A stretch of DNA of 53,036 nt. Origin: JBEKHT01 sp049516595. Its GTDB lineage: Bacteria > Chloroflexota > Anaerolineae > Anaerolineales > RBG-16-64-43. Below the pieces are notes generated by a model, which saw nothing but the letters and a program-made list of their open reading frames with translations, had not been told where the DNA came from and ran no database searches. Where the stretch lies: assembly GCA_049516595.1 (NCBI GenBank), contig JBEKSY010000023.1, positions 1 to 53,036 of the forward strand, in the 5' to 3' direction. Both the position numbers and the translations under genes were made by a program. The stretch's first letter is position 1; each line of letters begins with the position of its first letter. This document shows, piece by piece, positions 1 to 8,956 of this stretch.

Positions 1-567
1 CGCAACTATCATTTCTACAAGCGGGGCGGGGTGGCGTTCTTACCCGCCTCCCGCCTGGAGGAAGGTTTGGTGGCTGGACTGAACCTGACCGAGCATGTCA
101 TTCTGGCGGAAGAGGCCACAGGTTTTTTCATTAATTGGGAAAAGGGCCGCCAACTGGCGCAGAGCCGCATCACGGAATTCAATATTCATGGGACGCCGGT
201 CAACACCGTCGAATCGCTGTCGGGGGGTAACCAGCAGCGGACCTTGCTGGCCCTGATGCGGGTCCCGCTCGATCTGATGCTACTGGAACACCCGACGCGC
301 GGGCTGGATATCGAGTCTACCATTTATATCTGGAATAAGCTCAAGGAACGCTGCCAGCAGGGAACGTCGATCCTGTTTGTTTCTTCTGACCTGGATGAGA
401 TCCTGCAGTACAGTGATCGGGTGCTGGTCTTCTTCAGCGGCCGGGTGACACCTCCATTGGATGTCTCGACATTAACTACGGAGAAACTCGGCGAGTTGAT
501 CGGCGGTATGGGCTGGCCGGAATCAAAGAACGAGGCAAGCGTCCATGAAAGAAAACCAGTGGCTTAA
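1..567 (+). CDS. ABC transporter ATP-binding protein, BMP/nucleoside importer type (5' truncated by window)
   Basis: The frame is open from base 1, so the gene starts before the window; a GTG at 31 is internal. What remains (about 188 residues) is the second nucleotide-binding domain of a tandem ATPase of the type that energises BMP-family nucleoside or basic-membrane-lipoprotein importers. Visible motifs are the signature LSGGNQQ and a Walker-B-like LMLLEHPTRGLD whose usual Asp-Glu is replaced, which is common in the C-terminal domain of these tandem ATPases. The stop lies 23 bases inside the next permease gene, so the two are translationally coupled. The substrate (nucleoside or related) is inferred from the family; the binding protein is not in the window. 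Confidence 0.85.
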   Translation, partial: RNYHFYKRGGVAFLPASRLEEGLVAGLNLTEHVILAEEATGFFINWEKGRQLAQSRITEFNIHGTPVNTVESLSGGNQQRTLLALMRVPLDLMLLEHPTRGLDIESTIYIWNKLKERCQQGTSILFVSSDLDEILQYSDRVLVFFSGRVTPPLDVSTLTTEKLGELIGGMGWPESKNEASVHERKPVA

Positions 568-1582
568 GATCGGTTTTCAACTGGCAGCGATCGTCCTGGC
601 GCTGCTCTTTACTACCCTGGTCCTGTTGATGGCCGGCGCGTCGCCGCTGCAGGCCTACCTGAATGTGCTTGAGGGCATTTTCAGTTCCACCGCAGACATC
701 ACCAATGTCCTGGCCGCCTGGATTCCCCTGCTGCTGACCACCTCCGGTGTGCTGATCACCTTCGCGGCCGGCCTGTGGAATATCGGCATCGAGGGGCAGA
801 TCATGCTCGGAGCGGTCTTCACGACAGGAGCGCTGCGCCTGCTGCAGAACAGTTCGCTGGCCGGAGGATGGATCATCCTGCTCGGTTTTCTGGCCGGCCT
901 GCTGGGCGGAGCCTTATGGGGGGCGCTGGCAGGCGTGCTGAAGACCTTCGGCGGGGTCAATGAGATTTTTGGCGGGCTGGGGTTGAATTTTGTGGCCACC
1001 GCCTTCGCGCTCTACCTGATCATTGGGCCGTGGGGGCGGCCGGGAATTGCCTCGACAAGTGGGACCCTGCTCTTTCCGACAAGGCTCTGGTTGCCAACCC
1101 CGCCCAACGTGGCACTCAGCCCCTGGGCATTGGTGGTGGGCATCCTGTCGGCTGTGCTGGTCTATTTCCTGTTGCGCGGAACCTACTTCGGTCTGCGCCT
1201 GAAAGCGGTGGGGAAGAACATGCGGGCAGCCTTTCTGCTGGGGGTCCCGACCTGGCAGTACAGCATGTACGCGTTCCTGCTGTGCGGCGCCTTCGCCGGC
1301 TTGGCGGGCGCGGTTCAGGTCACCGCTGTCTATCACCGCCTCATTCCGACCATTTCAAGTGGGTATGGCTTCCTGGGCTTGCTGGTGGCCATGCTGATCA
1401 ACTACCAGGCGATCTGGGCTGCACCCATTGCCCTGTTCTACGCAGCTTTGAACATTGGCGGCATTCAGCTGCCGATCGTGATGAAAATGGACTCATCCCT
1501 TTCGGGCGTACTGCAGGGGATCCTCGTCCTGTTCGTTTTGATGGTCGAGGGCGCCCGCCAGCGACTGTTTGAGAAACGATAG
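545..1582 (+). CDS. ABC transporter permease, BMP/nucleoside importer type (first permease)
   Basis: Polytopic inner-membrane permease of 345 residues with about ten hydrophobic segments, matching the BPD_transp_2 (branched-chain/BMP) family. The motif GLWNIGIEGQIMLGA near residue 77 is the hallmark loop of this family, and GLRLKAVGKNMRAA near residue 217 is the cytoplasmic coupling region. It overlaps the ATPase gene upstream by 23 bases and is followed after 9 bases by a second permease, giving the usual heterodimeric membrane pair. It should import nucleosides or a related small molecule; the exact substrate cannot be read from the sequence. Confidence 0.9.
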   Translation: MKENQWLKIGFQLAAIVLALLFTTLVLLMAGASPLQAYLNVLEGIFSSTADITNVLAAWIPLLLTTSGVLITFAAGLWNIGIEGQIMLGAVFTTGALRLLQNSSLAGGWIILLGFLAGLLGGALWGALAGVLKTFGGVNEIFGGLGLNFVATAFALYLIIGPWGRPGIASTSGTLLFPTRLWLPTPPNVALSPWALVVGILSAVLVYFLLRGTYFGLRLKAVGKNMRAAFLLGVPTWQYSMYAFLLCGAFAGLAGAVQVTAVYHRLIPTISSGYGFLGLLVAMLINYQAIWAAPIALFYAALNIGGIQLPIVMKMDSSLSGVLQGILVLFVLMVEGARQRLFEKR

Positions 1583-1591
1583 GTAGGGACT

Positions 1592-2590
1592 ATGACTTCC
1601 ATAGGTCTTCTGATTAGTCTGGCAGGAATCCTGTACGGTGCGGCCCCGATCATGTTCGGAGTGATCGGCGAGACGATCACCGAACGGGCTGGCATCATCA
1701 ACCTCTCCATGAACGGGACCATCCTCCTCTCGGCCATGGTCGGCTTTGCCGTAGCGTACGGGACCGGCAGCCTCCTCCTTGGCTTCCTGGCCGGCGCATT
1801 GATTGGCGGCCTTGTAGCGCTGGTCGTCGCATTCAGCAGCATCGCCCTCAAGCAGTCCCAGGTGGCGGTGGGCTTCGTGCTGGCCGTGCTCTGCCTTAAT
1901 CTTTCGTATTTCCTCGGTCATGCGTATATCAGCAAGAACGGTCCAAGCATGAACATCCTCCCCGTCCCAGGGCTGGACAAGATCCCCATTCTGGGAACGT
2001 TATTCTTTAGACAGGATTTGATGACCTACTTCAGTTTTGTGATCATCTTCCTGACCTGGTTTTGGATCTACCGGACCCGCCCGGGGTTGATGCTGCGCGG
2101 GATCGGGGAACGCCCGGCCGCGGCCTATGTGCGCGGGGCGGATGTTAACCGCCTGCGCTACATCTATACCTTCCTGGGTGGGGCGATCGCAGGATTGGCG
2201 GGCCCGACCTTTTCACTGGATGTTAAGGCCGGGTGGGCGGGACAGCTTTCCGGTCTGGATGGCTACGGCTGGATCGTCCTTTCGATCACCATCTTCGGCG
2301 GCTGGAATCCATTCCGAGCGGCCTTCGGAGTGTACCTGTTCTCCTTCCTGCAGTGGCTCGGCCTCGTGCTGCAGCCTGTCTTGCCCAACATCCCGACCCA
2401 GGTGCTGCAGGTAGCACCTTTCCCGCTGATGATCCTGACCCTGCTGCTGGTCAACATTGGGAATGCCGAATGGATCAATCGCATGATGGCCACCTTGCCT
2501 GAAGGGACCCGGCGGCTGGTAGCCCGCCTTTTGCGGGCTTTGCGCGCCTCGCCGCCGGCCTCGCTGGGCGTTCCCTTCGACAGCGAATGA
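1592..2590 (+). CDS. ABC transporter permease, BMP/nucleoside importer type (second permease)
   Basis: Second membrane subunit of the importer, 332 residues, with eight to ten hydrophobic segments. The segment GETITERAGIINLSMNGTILL near residue 26 is the family loop of the second permease (the E-R-A-G-x-x-N-L-x-x-x-G pattern), and LRGIGERPAAAYVRGADVNRLR near residue 167 is the coupling helix region. It follows the first permease after 9 bases and ends the operon; a short GC-rich hairpin begins 7 bases after the stop. Function and substrate class follow from the pair. Confidence 0.9.
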   Translation: MTSIGLLISLAGILYGAAPIMFGVIGETITERAGIINLSMNGTILLSAMVGFAVAYGTGSLLLGFLAGALIGGLVALVVAFSSIALKQSQVAVGFVLAVLCLNLSYFLGHAYISKNGPSMNILPVPGLDKIPILGTLFFRQDLMTYFSFVIIFLTWFWIYRTRPGLMLRGIGERPAAAYVRGADVNRLRYIYTFLGGAIAGLAGPTFSLDVKAGWAGQLSGLDGYGWIVLSITIFGGWNPFRAAFGVYLFSFLQWLGLVLQPVLPNIPTQVLQVAPFPLMILTLLLVNIGNAEWINRMMATLPEGTRRLVARLLRALRASPPASLGVPFDSE

Positions 2591-2597
2591 CGGATGA

Positions 2598-2616
2598 CCG
2601 GACTGCCGGTGTCCGG
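2598..2616. terminator. Hairpin after the permease operon
   Basis: Arms CCGGAC (2598-2603) and GTCCGG (2611-2616) enclose a 7-base loop just after the second permease stop. No T-run follows, so it is at best a weak or Rho-assisted terminator or a 3'-end stabiliser. The rest of 2617-2822 shows only the ribosome-binding site of the next gene. Confidence 0.35.
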
Positions 2617-2822
2617 CTGGCCGAAGAACCCAACAAGCCGTGAATTGAGACCCTGCCGGTTGAGGCCAATGCAGTGCGCGTTCGGCCGAGGGCGGCTTCG
2701 TGCGCTCGCAGCGTCTTTTTCCTGGAAGTGCGGCTCGCCGATCTTGGGCCCCGCAGGCGCGCCGGAGACCCGGCCTGGCCACGACAAGTGCTCGTGACCA
2801 TTCCGGTGAAAAGAGGAAACGC

Positions 2823-4076
2823 ATGAACTTCCTGGGTTACCGCTGTTCGAGATGCTCGCGCGAGTACTCGCCGGGGGAAGCCACGTACCTTTGTCCTGCG
2901 GACGGTGGGAACTTGGATGTCGTTCTTGATTACAACAAGCTTCGAGATCGAGTCGACCGGCGCGCGCTCCGCGCCTCTTCCCGGCAGTCGATCTGGAGAT
3001 ACCAGGCGTTGCTGCCAGCCGAGGCCCCGGGACCGGAGGACACGCCGATGAGCGCGGTGGGGTGGACACCTATCTACGAGGAACCGGCCCTGGCTACAGA
3101 GCTTGGTCTTGGTCGAGTATGGCTTAAGGATGAGGGCCGGAACCCGACCGGCTCTCTCAAGGATCGGGCCAGCGCCGTGGTCCTCGCCCGCGCGAAGGAG
3201 ATTGCGGCTCCGGTCATCGTCACGGCCTCCACAGGAAATGCAGGTGCGGCCCTGGCCGGGTTGGCGGCCGCCTGCGGCCAGCGGTCCGTGATCTTGGCTC
3301 CACGAAGCGCGCCTTCGGCCAAGGTGGCGCAGCTGTTGATCTACGGAGCCGCTGTCTTGCTGGTGGAGGGAAACTACGACCAGGCCTTCGACCTCTCGAT
3401 CGAAGCTTCGAAGGAATTCGGGTGGTACTGCCGCAACACGGGCTATAACCCATTCACGGTGGAGGGGAAGAAAACCGCCGCCTATGAGATCTGGGAGCAG
3501 GTCTTGGAGGATGGGCCCGTGGCCCGCCCGGACCTTGCACCACCGGCGGTGGTGGTGTCCGTAGGGGATGGGAATATCATCACCGGGCTGCAGAAGGGCT
3601 TTCATGATCTCCACGCCCTCGGCTGGCTGGACCGAGTGCCGCGTCTGTTTGGGGTTCAGGCCAAAGGGTCTGCCGCGATCGCCAGTGCGTGGCAGAGGGG
3701 AAGCGAGGAAATCGTCCCGGTGTCGGCCAGGACGTTGGCGGACAGCATATCGGTCGACCTTCCTCGCGACGGCGCGCGCGCCGTGCGGGCCGTGGTGCAA
3801 TCGGGGGGGGCTTACCTGACGGTGAGCGATGCCGACATCCTGAAGGCCATGGTGGACCTGGGACGGGTAGGGGTCTTTGCGGAGCCGGCGGCCGCCGCTG
3901 CCTATGCGGGCCTGCGACAAGCCGTTCGCGAGGGCCGGTTGGGTGAGGAGGATCGTGTGGTGGTCCTGATCACCGGGAGCGGGCTGAAGGACGTTCGAGC
4001 GGCCGCCGAAGCGGTCGGGGAGGCGAAGGTCATCGAAGCCAGCCTGGGGGCGGTGAAGTCGGCGCTGGGGCTCTGA
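2823..4076 (+). CDS. thrC: Threonine synthase (PLP-dependent)
   Basis: A 417-residue enzyme expected to convert O-phosphohomoserine to threonine. The N-terminus has a zinc-ribbon-like CSRC...C arrangement (residues 8-24) typical of the longer bacterial and archaeal threonine synthases. NPTGSLKDR (residues 108-115) carries the PLP-binding lysine K113, and TASTGNAGAA is the phosphate/cofactor loop. The ATG at 2823 is preceded by AAGAGGA at a suitable distance; an upstream in-frame extension to 2700 has no family similarity and was excluded. The gene stands 230 bases from the importer operon, and no biosynthetic neighbours are visible. Another fold-type II PLP enzyme is possible but less likely. 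Confidence 0.85.
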   Translation: MNFLGYRCSRCSREYSPGEATYLCPADGGNLDVVLDYNKLRDRVDRRALRASSRQSIWRYQALLPAEAPGPEDTPMSAVGWTPIYEEPALATELGLGRVWLKDEGRNPTGSLKDRASAVVLARAKEIAAPVIVTASTGNAGAALAGLAAACGQRSVILAPRSAPSAKVAQLLIYGAAVLLVEGNYDQAFDLSIEASKEFGWYCRNTGYNPFTVEGKKTAAYEIWEQVLEDGPVARPDLAPPAVVVSVGDGNIITGLQKGFHDLHALGWLDRVPRLFGVQAKGSAAIASAWQRGSEEIVPVSARTLADSISVDLPRDGARAVRAVVQSGGAYLTVSDADILKAMVDLGRVGVFAEPAAAAAYAGLRQAVREGRLGEEDRVVVLITGSGLKDVRAAAEAVGEAKVIEASLGAVKSALGL

Positions 4077-4080
4077 ATCG

Positions 4081-4187
4081 GATCCGGGGCAACGCCTCTT
4101 CCGGATCTCATTCGTGCGTGCGCCTGGGCCATTGGCCCAGGGCCAGTTATGACACAGACCGGCCTGCCGTGGAATTCGACAGGCCGG
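4081..4187. terminator. Cluster of three hairpins between convergent genes
   Basis: The 364-base gap between thrC and the convergent ATPase gene holds three perfect stems: GATCCGG/CCGGATC (4081-4087 with 4101-4107), CCTGGGCC/GGCCCAGG (4123-4130 with 4134-4141, 3-base loop) and CCGGCCTG/CAGGCCGG (4159-4166 with 4180-4187). None has a T-run, but together they are a plausible bidirectional transcription end. I see nothing else convincing in 4188-4440. Confidence 0.45.
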
Positions 4188-4440
4188 CCGCTGTTCCCAG
4201 GGAAGAAGCCCAACAACCCGGGGGCGGGTTCGTATCTCTTCTGAACTGGGCGCGTATCGAGAGGTCATCGCGAATCGCTCGCCCAGCAGGTTGAGGCTGA
4301 GAAGAGTGATCGGGAGGTCTTATCCTACGAAAGACGGAGGGGCTTCCTATCCTGATCCTGTACGGGGCGTGCCAATAGAGAGGGCGGCGGCCCCCGCACG
4401 AGGCCAATGGCATGGCGGAGACGCCCCTCTTCCGAAGGGC

Positions 4441-5460
4441 TCATTTCAAGAGTTCTTCGGCGTAATGGCAGGCGACCTGGTGCCCGGGGCGGATCTCCCG
4501 CAGCAGTGGTTCTTCCACGGAACAGTTCTCCCGTGCGATCGGGCAACGCGGGTGGAAATGGCAGCCCGAAGGCGGATTGATGGCGCTGGGGATTTCGCCC
4601 GACGGCATCGGCTCGGTACGCCGGTGGCGCGGGTCAGGTACCGGCACCGCTTCCAGAAGGGCCCGGGTATAAGGGTGAGCGTAATGTTCGTAGACCGCGT
4701 TGAGTGGACCCACCTCGCACAGCTTGCCGAGATACAAGATGGCGATGCGGTCGCAAACGTACTTGGCAGTGGCCAAGTCATGGGTGATAAACAGGTAAGT
4801 CAGGTCGAACTCTTTCTTCATCTTCATCATCAGGTCGAGAAGGATCGCCCGGACGGATACATCCGCCATGGCAATCGGCTCATCCGCCACGATAAATTCA
4901 GGGGAGGTCACCAGGGCCCGCGCCAGGACGACGCGCTGGCGCTGGCCGCCAGAGATTTGATGCGGAAACAAGTCATAGAATGCCTCCGGCGGATTCATGC
5001 CCACCGCCTGAAGGATTTTCATGACGTGATTGCGCCGTTGGGCGGGAGAAAACTCGGGCATGTGGATCTGGGTCGGGTGCCCGATGGCCTGGCCTGTCGT
5101 CATTCTTGGGTTGAGCGAAGCCAGGGGGTCCTGGAACACGATCTGCATGCGGGCACGCATCCGCCGCATCTCCTCCGGCGACAGACTTTGCAGGTCGATG
5201 CCGTCGAAGACCACCCGGCCGGAGGTGGGGTCGTACAGACGCAGGACCAGCCGTCCGATCGTGGATTTCCCCGAGCCGCTTTCCCCGGCTAGGCCGAACA
5301 CCTCGCCTCGGCGGATGGTGAAGCTGACGCCATCGACCGCCTTCACAGACGGGATATTTCCCCTGTTGAGCAGCGAGGCAATAAAACCGCTCTGGACGGG
5401 GAAATGCTTGCGCAGGTTTTCGACGCGGATCAGCTCCTCGCCTTCCAGCGCGACGCGCAC
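4441..5460 (-). CDS. Oligopeptide/dipeptide ABC transporter ATP-binding protein (OppF/DppF type)
   Basis: A 339-residue ATPase of the peptide-importer class. Walker A GESGSGKST, signature ISGGQRQRVVLARAL and the C-terminal GCHFHPRCP motif of oligopeptide ATPases are all present. Walker B reads EFIVADEPIAMADVS, where the family usually has DEPxSALDVS. I place the start at the GTG at 5460, which has AGGAG 8 bases upstream; the longer frame to 5709 runs through the preceding gene in another frame and is not coding. It is the last gene of the minus-strand operon and would pair with the adjacent OppD-type ATPase. Confidence 0.92.
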   Translation of the reverse strand: MRVALEGEELIRVENLRKHFPVQSGFIASLLNRGNIPSVKAVDGVSFTIRRGEVFGLAGESGSGKSTIGRLVLRLYDPTSGRVVFDGIDLQSLSPEEMRRMRARMQIVFQDPLASLNPRMTTGQAIGHPTQIHMPEFSPAQRRNHVMKILQAVGMNPPEAFYDLFPHQISGGQRQRVVLARALVTSPEFIVADEPIAMADVSVRAILLDLMMKMKKEFDLTYLFITHDLATAKYVCDRIAILYLGKLCEVGPLNAVYEHYAHPYTRALLEAVPVPDPRHRRTEPMPSGEIPSAINPPSGCHFHPRCPIARENCSVEEPLLREIRPGHQVACHYAEELLK

Positions 5461-5491
5461 CGAATTGCTCCTGTCTGCGATGGGTCTTTGC

Positions 5492-6505
5492 CTAGCCGTT
5501 GCGCACCTCTTTTTTTTCGGACGCCCTTTTCGCAATGGTCTTCTGGTAAAGCCAACAAGAAGCGAGATGGTCTCCCACCACCGGTTCAAAGGCCGGCTCT
5601 TGCTTGGAGCAGATGTCCATGACCTGGGGACAGCGAGGGTGGAAGCGACACCCGCTGGGCGGATGCAGTAGGCTGGGAGGCTGTCCTCCCATTTTGTAAA
5701 GTTCACCACTGTTCAGTTTGATATTGGGGACCGATCTCAGCAGTCCCTGGGTATAGGGGTGTTTCGGGTCGGCGAAGACGTCGCGGGCCGTGCCGACCTC
5801 CGCCAACCTGGCGGCATACATGACGGCCACCCGGTCGGCCACCTCCGCCACCACGCCGATATTGTGGGTGATGAGCAGGATGGTCAGGTTGAACTCCTTC
5901 TGGAGTTCTTTGAGCAGGTCGAGGATTTTCGCCTCGACGATCACGTCCAGGGAGGTGGTCGGCTCGTCGGCGATCACCAGTTTCGCTCGCAAGGCCAAGG
6001 CCAGGGCGATCATCACGCGCTGGCGCATCCCGCCGGACATTTGGTGCGGGTACTCTTTCAGGCGTTCACGCCGGATCCCCAGCCTCTCGACCAGTTCTTC
6101 GGCCCGCTTGCGAGCCGCCGCTTCGCGGGTCTTGGGTTCATGAGTGAGAACCGTTTCCGTCAAGTGGTCGAGGATGCTTTCCACCGGGTCGAGCGAGGTC
6201 ATGGGATCCTGAAAGACCATCCCGATCTCGGCGCCGCGGATGTCCGGCATCTTCCGCGCGGGAAGGTCCATCAAATTGCGACCATCGAACCAGAGTTGCC
6301 CGCCGGTGATGCTGGCGGGAGCCTCGTGCAAGCGCATCAGCGCTTTTCCAATCGTCGATTTTCCGCAGCCGGATTCGCCCACCAGGCCGAGGATCTCCCC
6401 GCGGCGGATATCGAGGGAGAGATCGTCGACGGCGCGCACGGGGCCGGCCCGGGTCTTGTATTCCACGGAAAGATTCCGAATGGAATAGAGGATATCCTCC
6501 GGCAT
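5492..6505 (-). CDS. Oligopeptide/dipeptide ABC transporter ATP-binding protein (OppD/DppD type)
   Basis: A 337-residue ATPase with Walker A GESGCGKST, signature MSGGMRQRVMIALAL, Walker B LVIADEPTTSLDV and the C-terminal GCRFHPRCP motif, all standard for the D subunit of peptide importers. The ATG at 6505 shares one base with the stop of the upstream permease gene (TGATG), so the two are translationally coupled. It forms the cytoplasmic ATPase heterodimer with the F-type subunit that follows after 31 bases. Confidence 0.93.
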   Translation of the reverse strand: MPEDILYSIRNLSVEYKTRAGPVRAVDDLSLDIRRGEILGLVGESGCGKSTIGKALMRLHEAPASITGGQLWFDGRNLMDLPARKMPDIRGAEIGMVFQDPMTSLDPVESILDHLTETVLTHEPKTREAAARKRAEELVERLGIRRERLKEYPHQMSGGMRQRVMIALALALRAKLVIADEPTTSLDVIVEAKILDLLKELQKEFNLTILLITHNIGVVAEVADRVAVMYAARLAEVGTARDVFADPKHPYTQGLLRSVPNIKLNSGELYKMGGQPPSLLHPPSGCRFHPRCPQVMDICSKQEPAFEPVVGDHLASCWLYQKTIAKRASEKKEVRNG

Positions 6506-7788
6506 CAGCGCTCCCGCAGTTTGGGGTTGTAGATCTCCATCAACCCTTCTCCCATCAGGGTAAAGGCCAGCACGACCAATAGGATGGCCAGGCCGGGGAA
6601 GGTGATCATCCACCAGGCCGTCTGGATGAAGGTCTGTCCGCGGGCCAGGTCGATGCCCCAGTCCGCCATCGTCGGGGGCAAACCCAGGCCCAGGAAGGAC
6701 AGGCCAGCGCCGGTCAGAATGGCGTCCGCCACGTTGACGGAAAAGATGATGGCGACGGATTGGATGACGTTCGGGAAGACATACTGGCTCAAGATTTCCA
6801 ATCGCCGTGCCCCGATGCTCCGGGCGGCTTCAACGTAGACCTCCTCCTTGACAGAGAGAGTCTGCCCGCGCACGATGCGGTAATAGGTCGGGACATACAG
6901 CACGGCGATGGCGACGATGATGTTCAGCATGCTCGGGCCCAACACCGCCGTGATGGAGATGGCCAGGATCAGGCCAGGGAAGGCGTAGAGGCTGTCCATC
7001 AACAGGCTGAGCAGGCGGTCAAACAAACCGCCCCCGAAACCGGCCAGCAGGCCCAGGGGCACGCCCACCAACAAAGACACAAGGGAGGAACTGAATCCGA
7101 TGGTCAGGGCAATTCGTGTGCCCCACAACAAGCGACTCAAGACGTCCTGACCAATATCGTTGGTCCCCAGAAGGAATCCGCCCGCTGAGAAGGTTCCTCC
7201 CTGGATCGGCACCGCCTCCCGTAGGCTGGGGAAATTCGCTGCGACGCTCTTGAATTGAGACTCCTGCACCACCGACGCGCTGTCCTGGCCGTCGACAACG
7301 GCATGCAAGGCCTCTTGGAGGGAAGGATAGCGATCAATGACCGGGCGCAGGCGCAACCCCCCCGGCTGATTCTTGATCTGCTCGTCGATCTTCTGCGATT
7401 CTGTGTCCAGGGCCCCGGCGGTCGGATACCCCTCGACAACGCTGACCTGTGGCCGGTTGGCTTCCGGAGGGACGGCCAGACCCTGCAGGTTTTTGACCGA
7501 GGACTTCTTGGGCACAATCAAGACCGGCATGTCCACATGGGCCCTCGGGGCAAGGAAGGGGGGCCCGACCAGGTCGAAGGGGGAGTAAGGGGCAAACAGC
7601 CCGGGAAAGAGGGCCACAATGATAAAGCCGATCACTGCAACGGCCGAAAGGGCGACAAACCACCAATCCACGCCGTACCATCGGCGGGCCATCAAGAGTC
7701 GCCGTACGAAGCCTACCCGGTTAAGTTCAATCTCCCAGGAGGCACCTTCGGGGAGCGTCTCAGATGTCTCTTCTTGGGTCTTGGCCAC
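6505..7788 (-). CDS. Peptide ABC transporter permease (DppC type) with a large inserted extracytoplasmic domain
   Basis: A 427-residue inner-membrane permease. Family members are normally near 280-310 residues. Transmembrane segment 1 is at about 43-65; the canonical block LGTNDIGQDVLSRLLWG begins at about 207, and the five remaining membrane segments and the EAA-like loop (VEAARSIGARRLEI) follow as expected. Between them, residues about 88-200 (bases 7189-7527) form an extra hydrophilic domain on the outer face. Its pattern (a strand, then SVKNLQGLAVPPEA, then RYPSLQEALHAVVDGQDSASVV) resembles lobe 2 of a family-3 solute-binding protein. The GTG start lies 2 bases after the upstream permease stop, with no clear ribosome-binding site, suggesting coupling. 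The permease call is firm; the insert's identity is inference. Confidence 0.9.
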   Translation of the reverse strand: MAKTQEETSETLPEGASWEIELNRVGFVRRLLMARRWYGVDWWFVALSAVAVIGFIIVALFPGLFAPYSPFDLVGPPFLAPRAHVDMPVLIVPKKSSVKNLQGLAVPPEANRPQVSVVEGYPTAGALDTESQKIDEQIKNQPGGLRLRPVIDRYPSLQEALHAVVDGQDSASVVQESQFKSVAANFPSLREAVPIQGGTFSAGGFLLGTNDIGQDVLSRLLWGTRIALTIGFSSSLVSLLVGVPLGLLAGFGGGLFDRLLSLLMDSLYAFPGLILAISITAVLGPSMLNIIVAIAVLYVPTYYRIVRGQTLSVKEEVYVEAARSIGARRLEILSQYVFPNVIQSVAIIFSVNVADAILTGAGLSFLGLGLPPTMADWGIDLARGQTFIQTAWWMITFPGLAILLVVLAFTLMGEGLMEIYNPKLRER

Positions 7789-7790
7789 AG

Positions 7791-8888
7791 TTAATACTTC
7801 ACGCGTGGATCAACGACGGAATAGATCACATCGACCGCCAGGCTGATGAGGGCAACCAGGAGGGCAAACACGGTAATGACGCTCTGGACCGCGGTGTAGT
7901 CCCGGGCCGAGATGCGCTCAACCAGATAGCTGCCCATGCCCGGCCAGGAAAACACCGTCTCGGTCAGGACTGCCCCGGCCAGCAAGATGGCGACCTGCAG
8001 GCCGATCAGGGTAATCACCGGGATCATGGCATTCTTGAGAGCATGCCGGTAGACGACTGCCTGCTCGCGGATGCCGCGGGCGCGGGCCGCGGCGATATAG
8101 TCGGTATGCAATGTCTCAATGACATTGATGCGGGTCATGCGAACAAAGACGCCCGACAGGATCAGGCCTAGGGTAAGCGTAGGCAAGACGAGATGCTGGA
8201 GGACGGAAAAGAAAGAGGGCCAGTTCCCGGAAATCAGGGCATCGATTGTGTAAATGTTGGTGACAGTCTTAAGGGTGGTGCCGATGATGGGGTCGATGCG
8301 ACCGGAAATCGGAAGCCATTTGAGAACGATCCCGAAGAAAAGCTGCAGGATGAGGCCCAGCCAGAACACCGGCAGGGAATAAATGACCACCGCATAGATT
8401 CGCACGGCAAAGTCGGTGGCGTGTTTGCGGTTCGCGGCAGCCAAGGCGCCGCCGAATATTCCGATCAGGAGGGCCAGTATTGAGGAGGGCACGATGAGTT
8501 CCAGGGTCGCGGGGAAGCGCTCGCTCATTTCAGCGATGATCGGGCGGTGGCCGCCGATGAGCGAATTCCCAAAGCGCAGAGTGATCATGCTCCACAGGAA
8601 CCGGCCGTATTGCACGATCAGGGGATCATTGAGTCCGAGCTGGGTCCGCATCTGCTGGACCATCTGGGGAGTGCCCTTGGGACCCAGGGCCGAGGTAACG
8701 GGGTCACCCGGCAAGATCCGCAACACCAGGAAGACCATGGTCGCCAAGATAAGAACCATCGGCAGGGTCAGAACGATCCGGGTGAGGATGTAGCGGCGAA
8801 GCGCCGTCGAGCCTCGGACGAAAACGATGGCCAGCAGCAGGATTGACGGAACGCCGATGATCAGGGCAATGATTGCAATTGGGGACAC
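7791..8888 (-). CDS. Peptide ABC transporter permease (DppB type)
   Basis: A 365-residue permease with the family's hallmarks: the N-terminal RYILTRIVLTLPMVL membrane helix, the LPGDPV loop, the EAA-type coupling loop AAARARGIREQAVVYRHALKNA and the C-terminal DPRVKY end. The only workable start is the GTG at 8888, which adds about 28 residues and one more hydrophobic segment before the usual first helix. The longer frame upstream to 9389 is the antisense shadow of the binding-protein gene. It pairs with the DppC-type permease 2 bases downstream. The gene is separated from the binding-protein gene by a strong hairpin. Confidence 0.9.
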   Translation of the reverse strand: MSPIAIIALIIGVPSILLLAIVFVRGSTALRRYILTRIVLTLPMVLILATMVFLVLRILPGDPVTSALGPKGTPQMVQQMRTQLGLNDPLIVQYGRFLWSMITLRFGNSLIGGHRPIIAEMSERFPATLELIVPSSILALLIGIFGGALAAANRKHATDFAVRIYAVVIYSLPVFWLGLILQLFFGIVLKWLPISGRIDPIIGTTLKTVTNIYTIDALISGNWPSFFSVLQHLVLPTLTLGLILSGVFVRMTRINVIETLHTDYIAAARARGIREQAVVYRHALKNAMIPVITLIGLQVAILLAGAVLTETVFSWPGMGSYLVERISARDYTAVQSVITVFALLVALISLAVDVIYSVVDPRVKY

Positions 8889-8911
8889 GTGTTGTTCCGG
8901 TCGGGAAGAGG

Positions 8912-8943
8912 GATTGGGGCGGGGAGAACTCCCCGCCCCAATC
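8912..8943 (-). terminator. 15-bp perfect stem-loop between binding-protein and permease genes
   Basis: Bases 8912-8926 and 8929-8943 are perfect inverted repeats of 15 bp with a 2-base AA centre. The stem lies 13 bases after the stop of the binding-protein gene and 23 bases before the permease start. It lacks a T-run, so it looks less like a full terminator than like the mRNA-stabilising or attenuating stems found after binding-protein genes (compare malE-malF), which keep the binding protein in excess over the membrane subunits. Confidence 0.7.
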
Positions 8944-8956
8944 GAGGTGGAGCCTA

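Noticed and set aside
2475..4268. A 597-codon minus-strand ORF
   Set aside because: It is antisense to thrC and the end of the permease gene; composition is that of a shadow frame.
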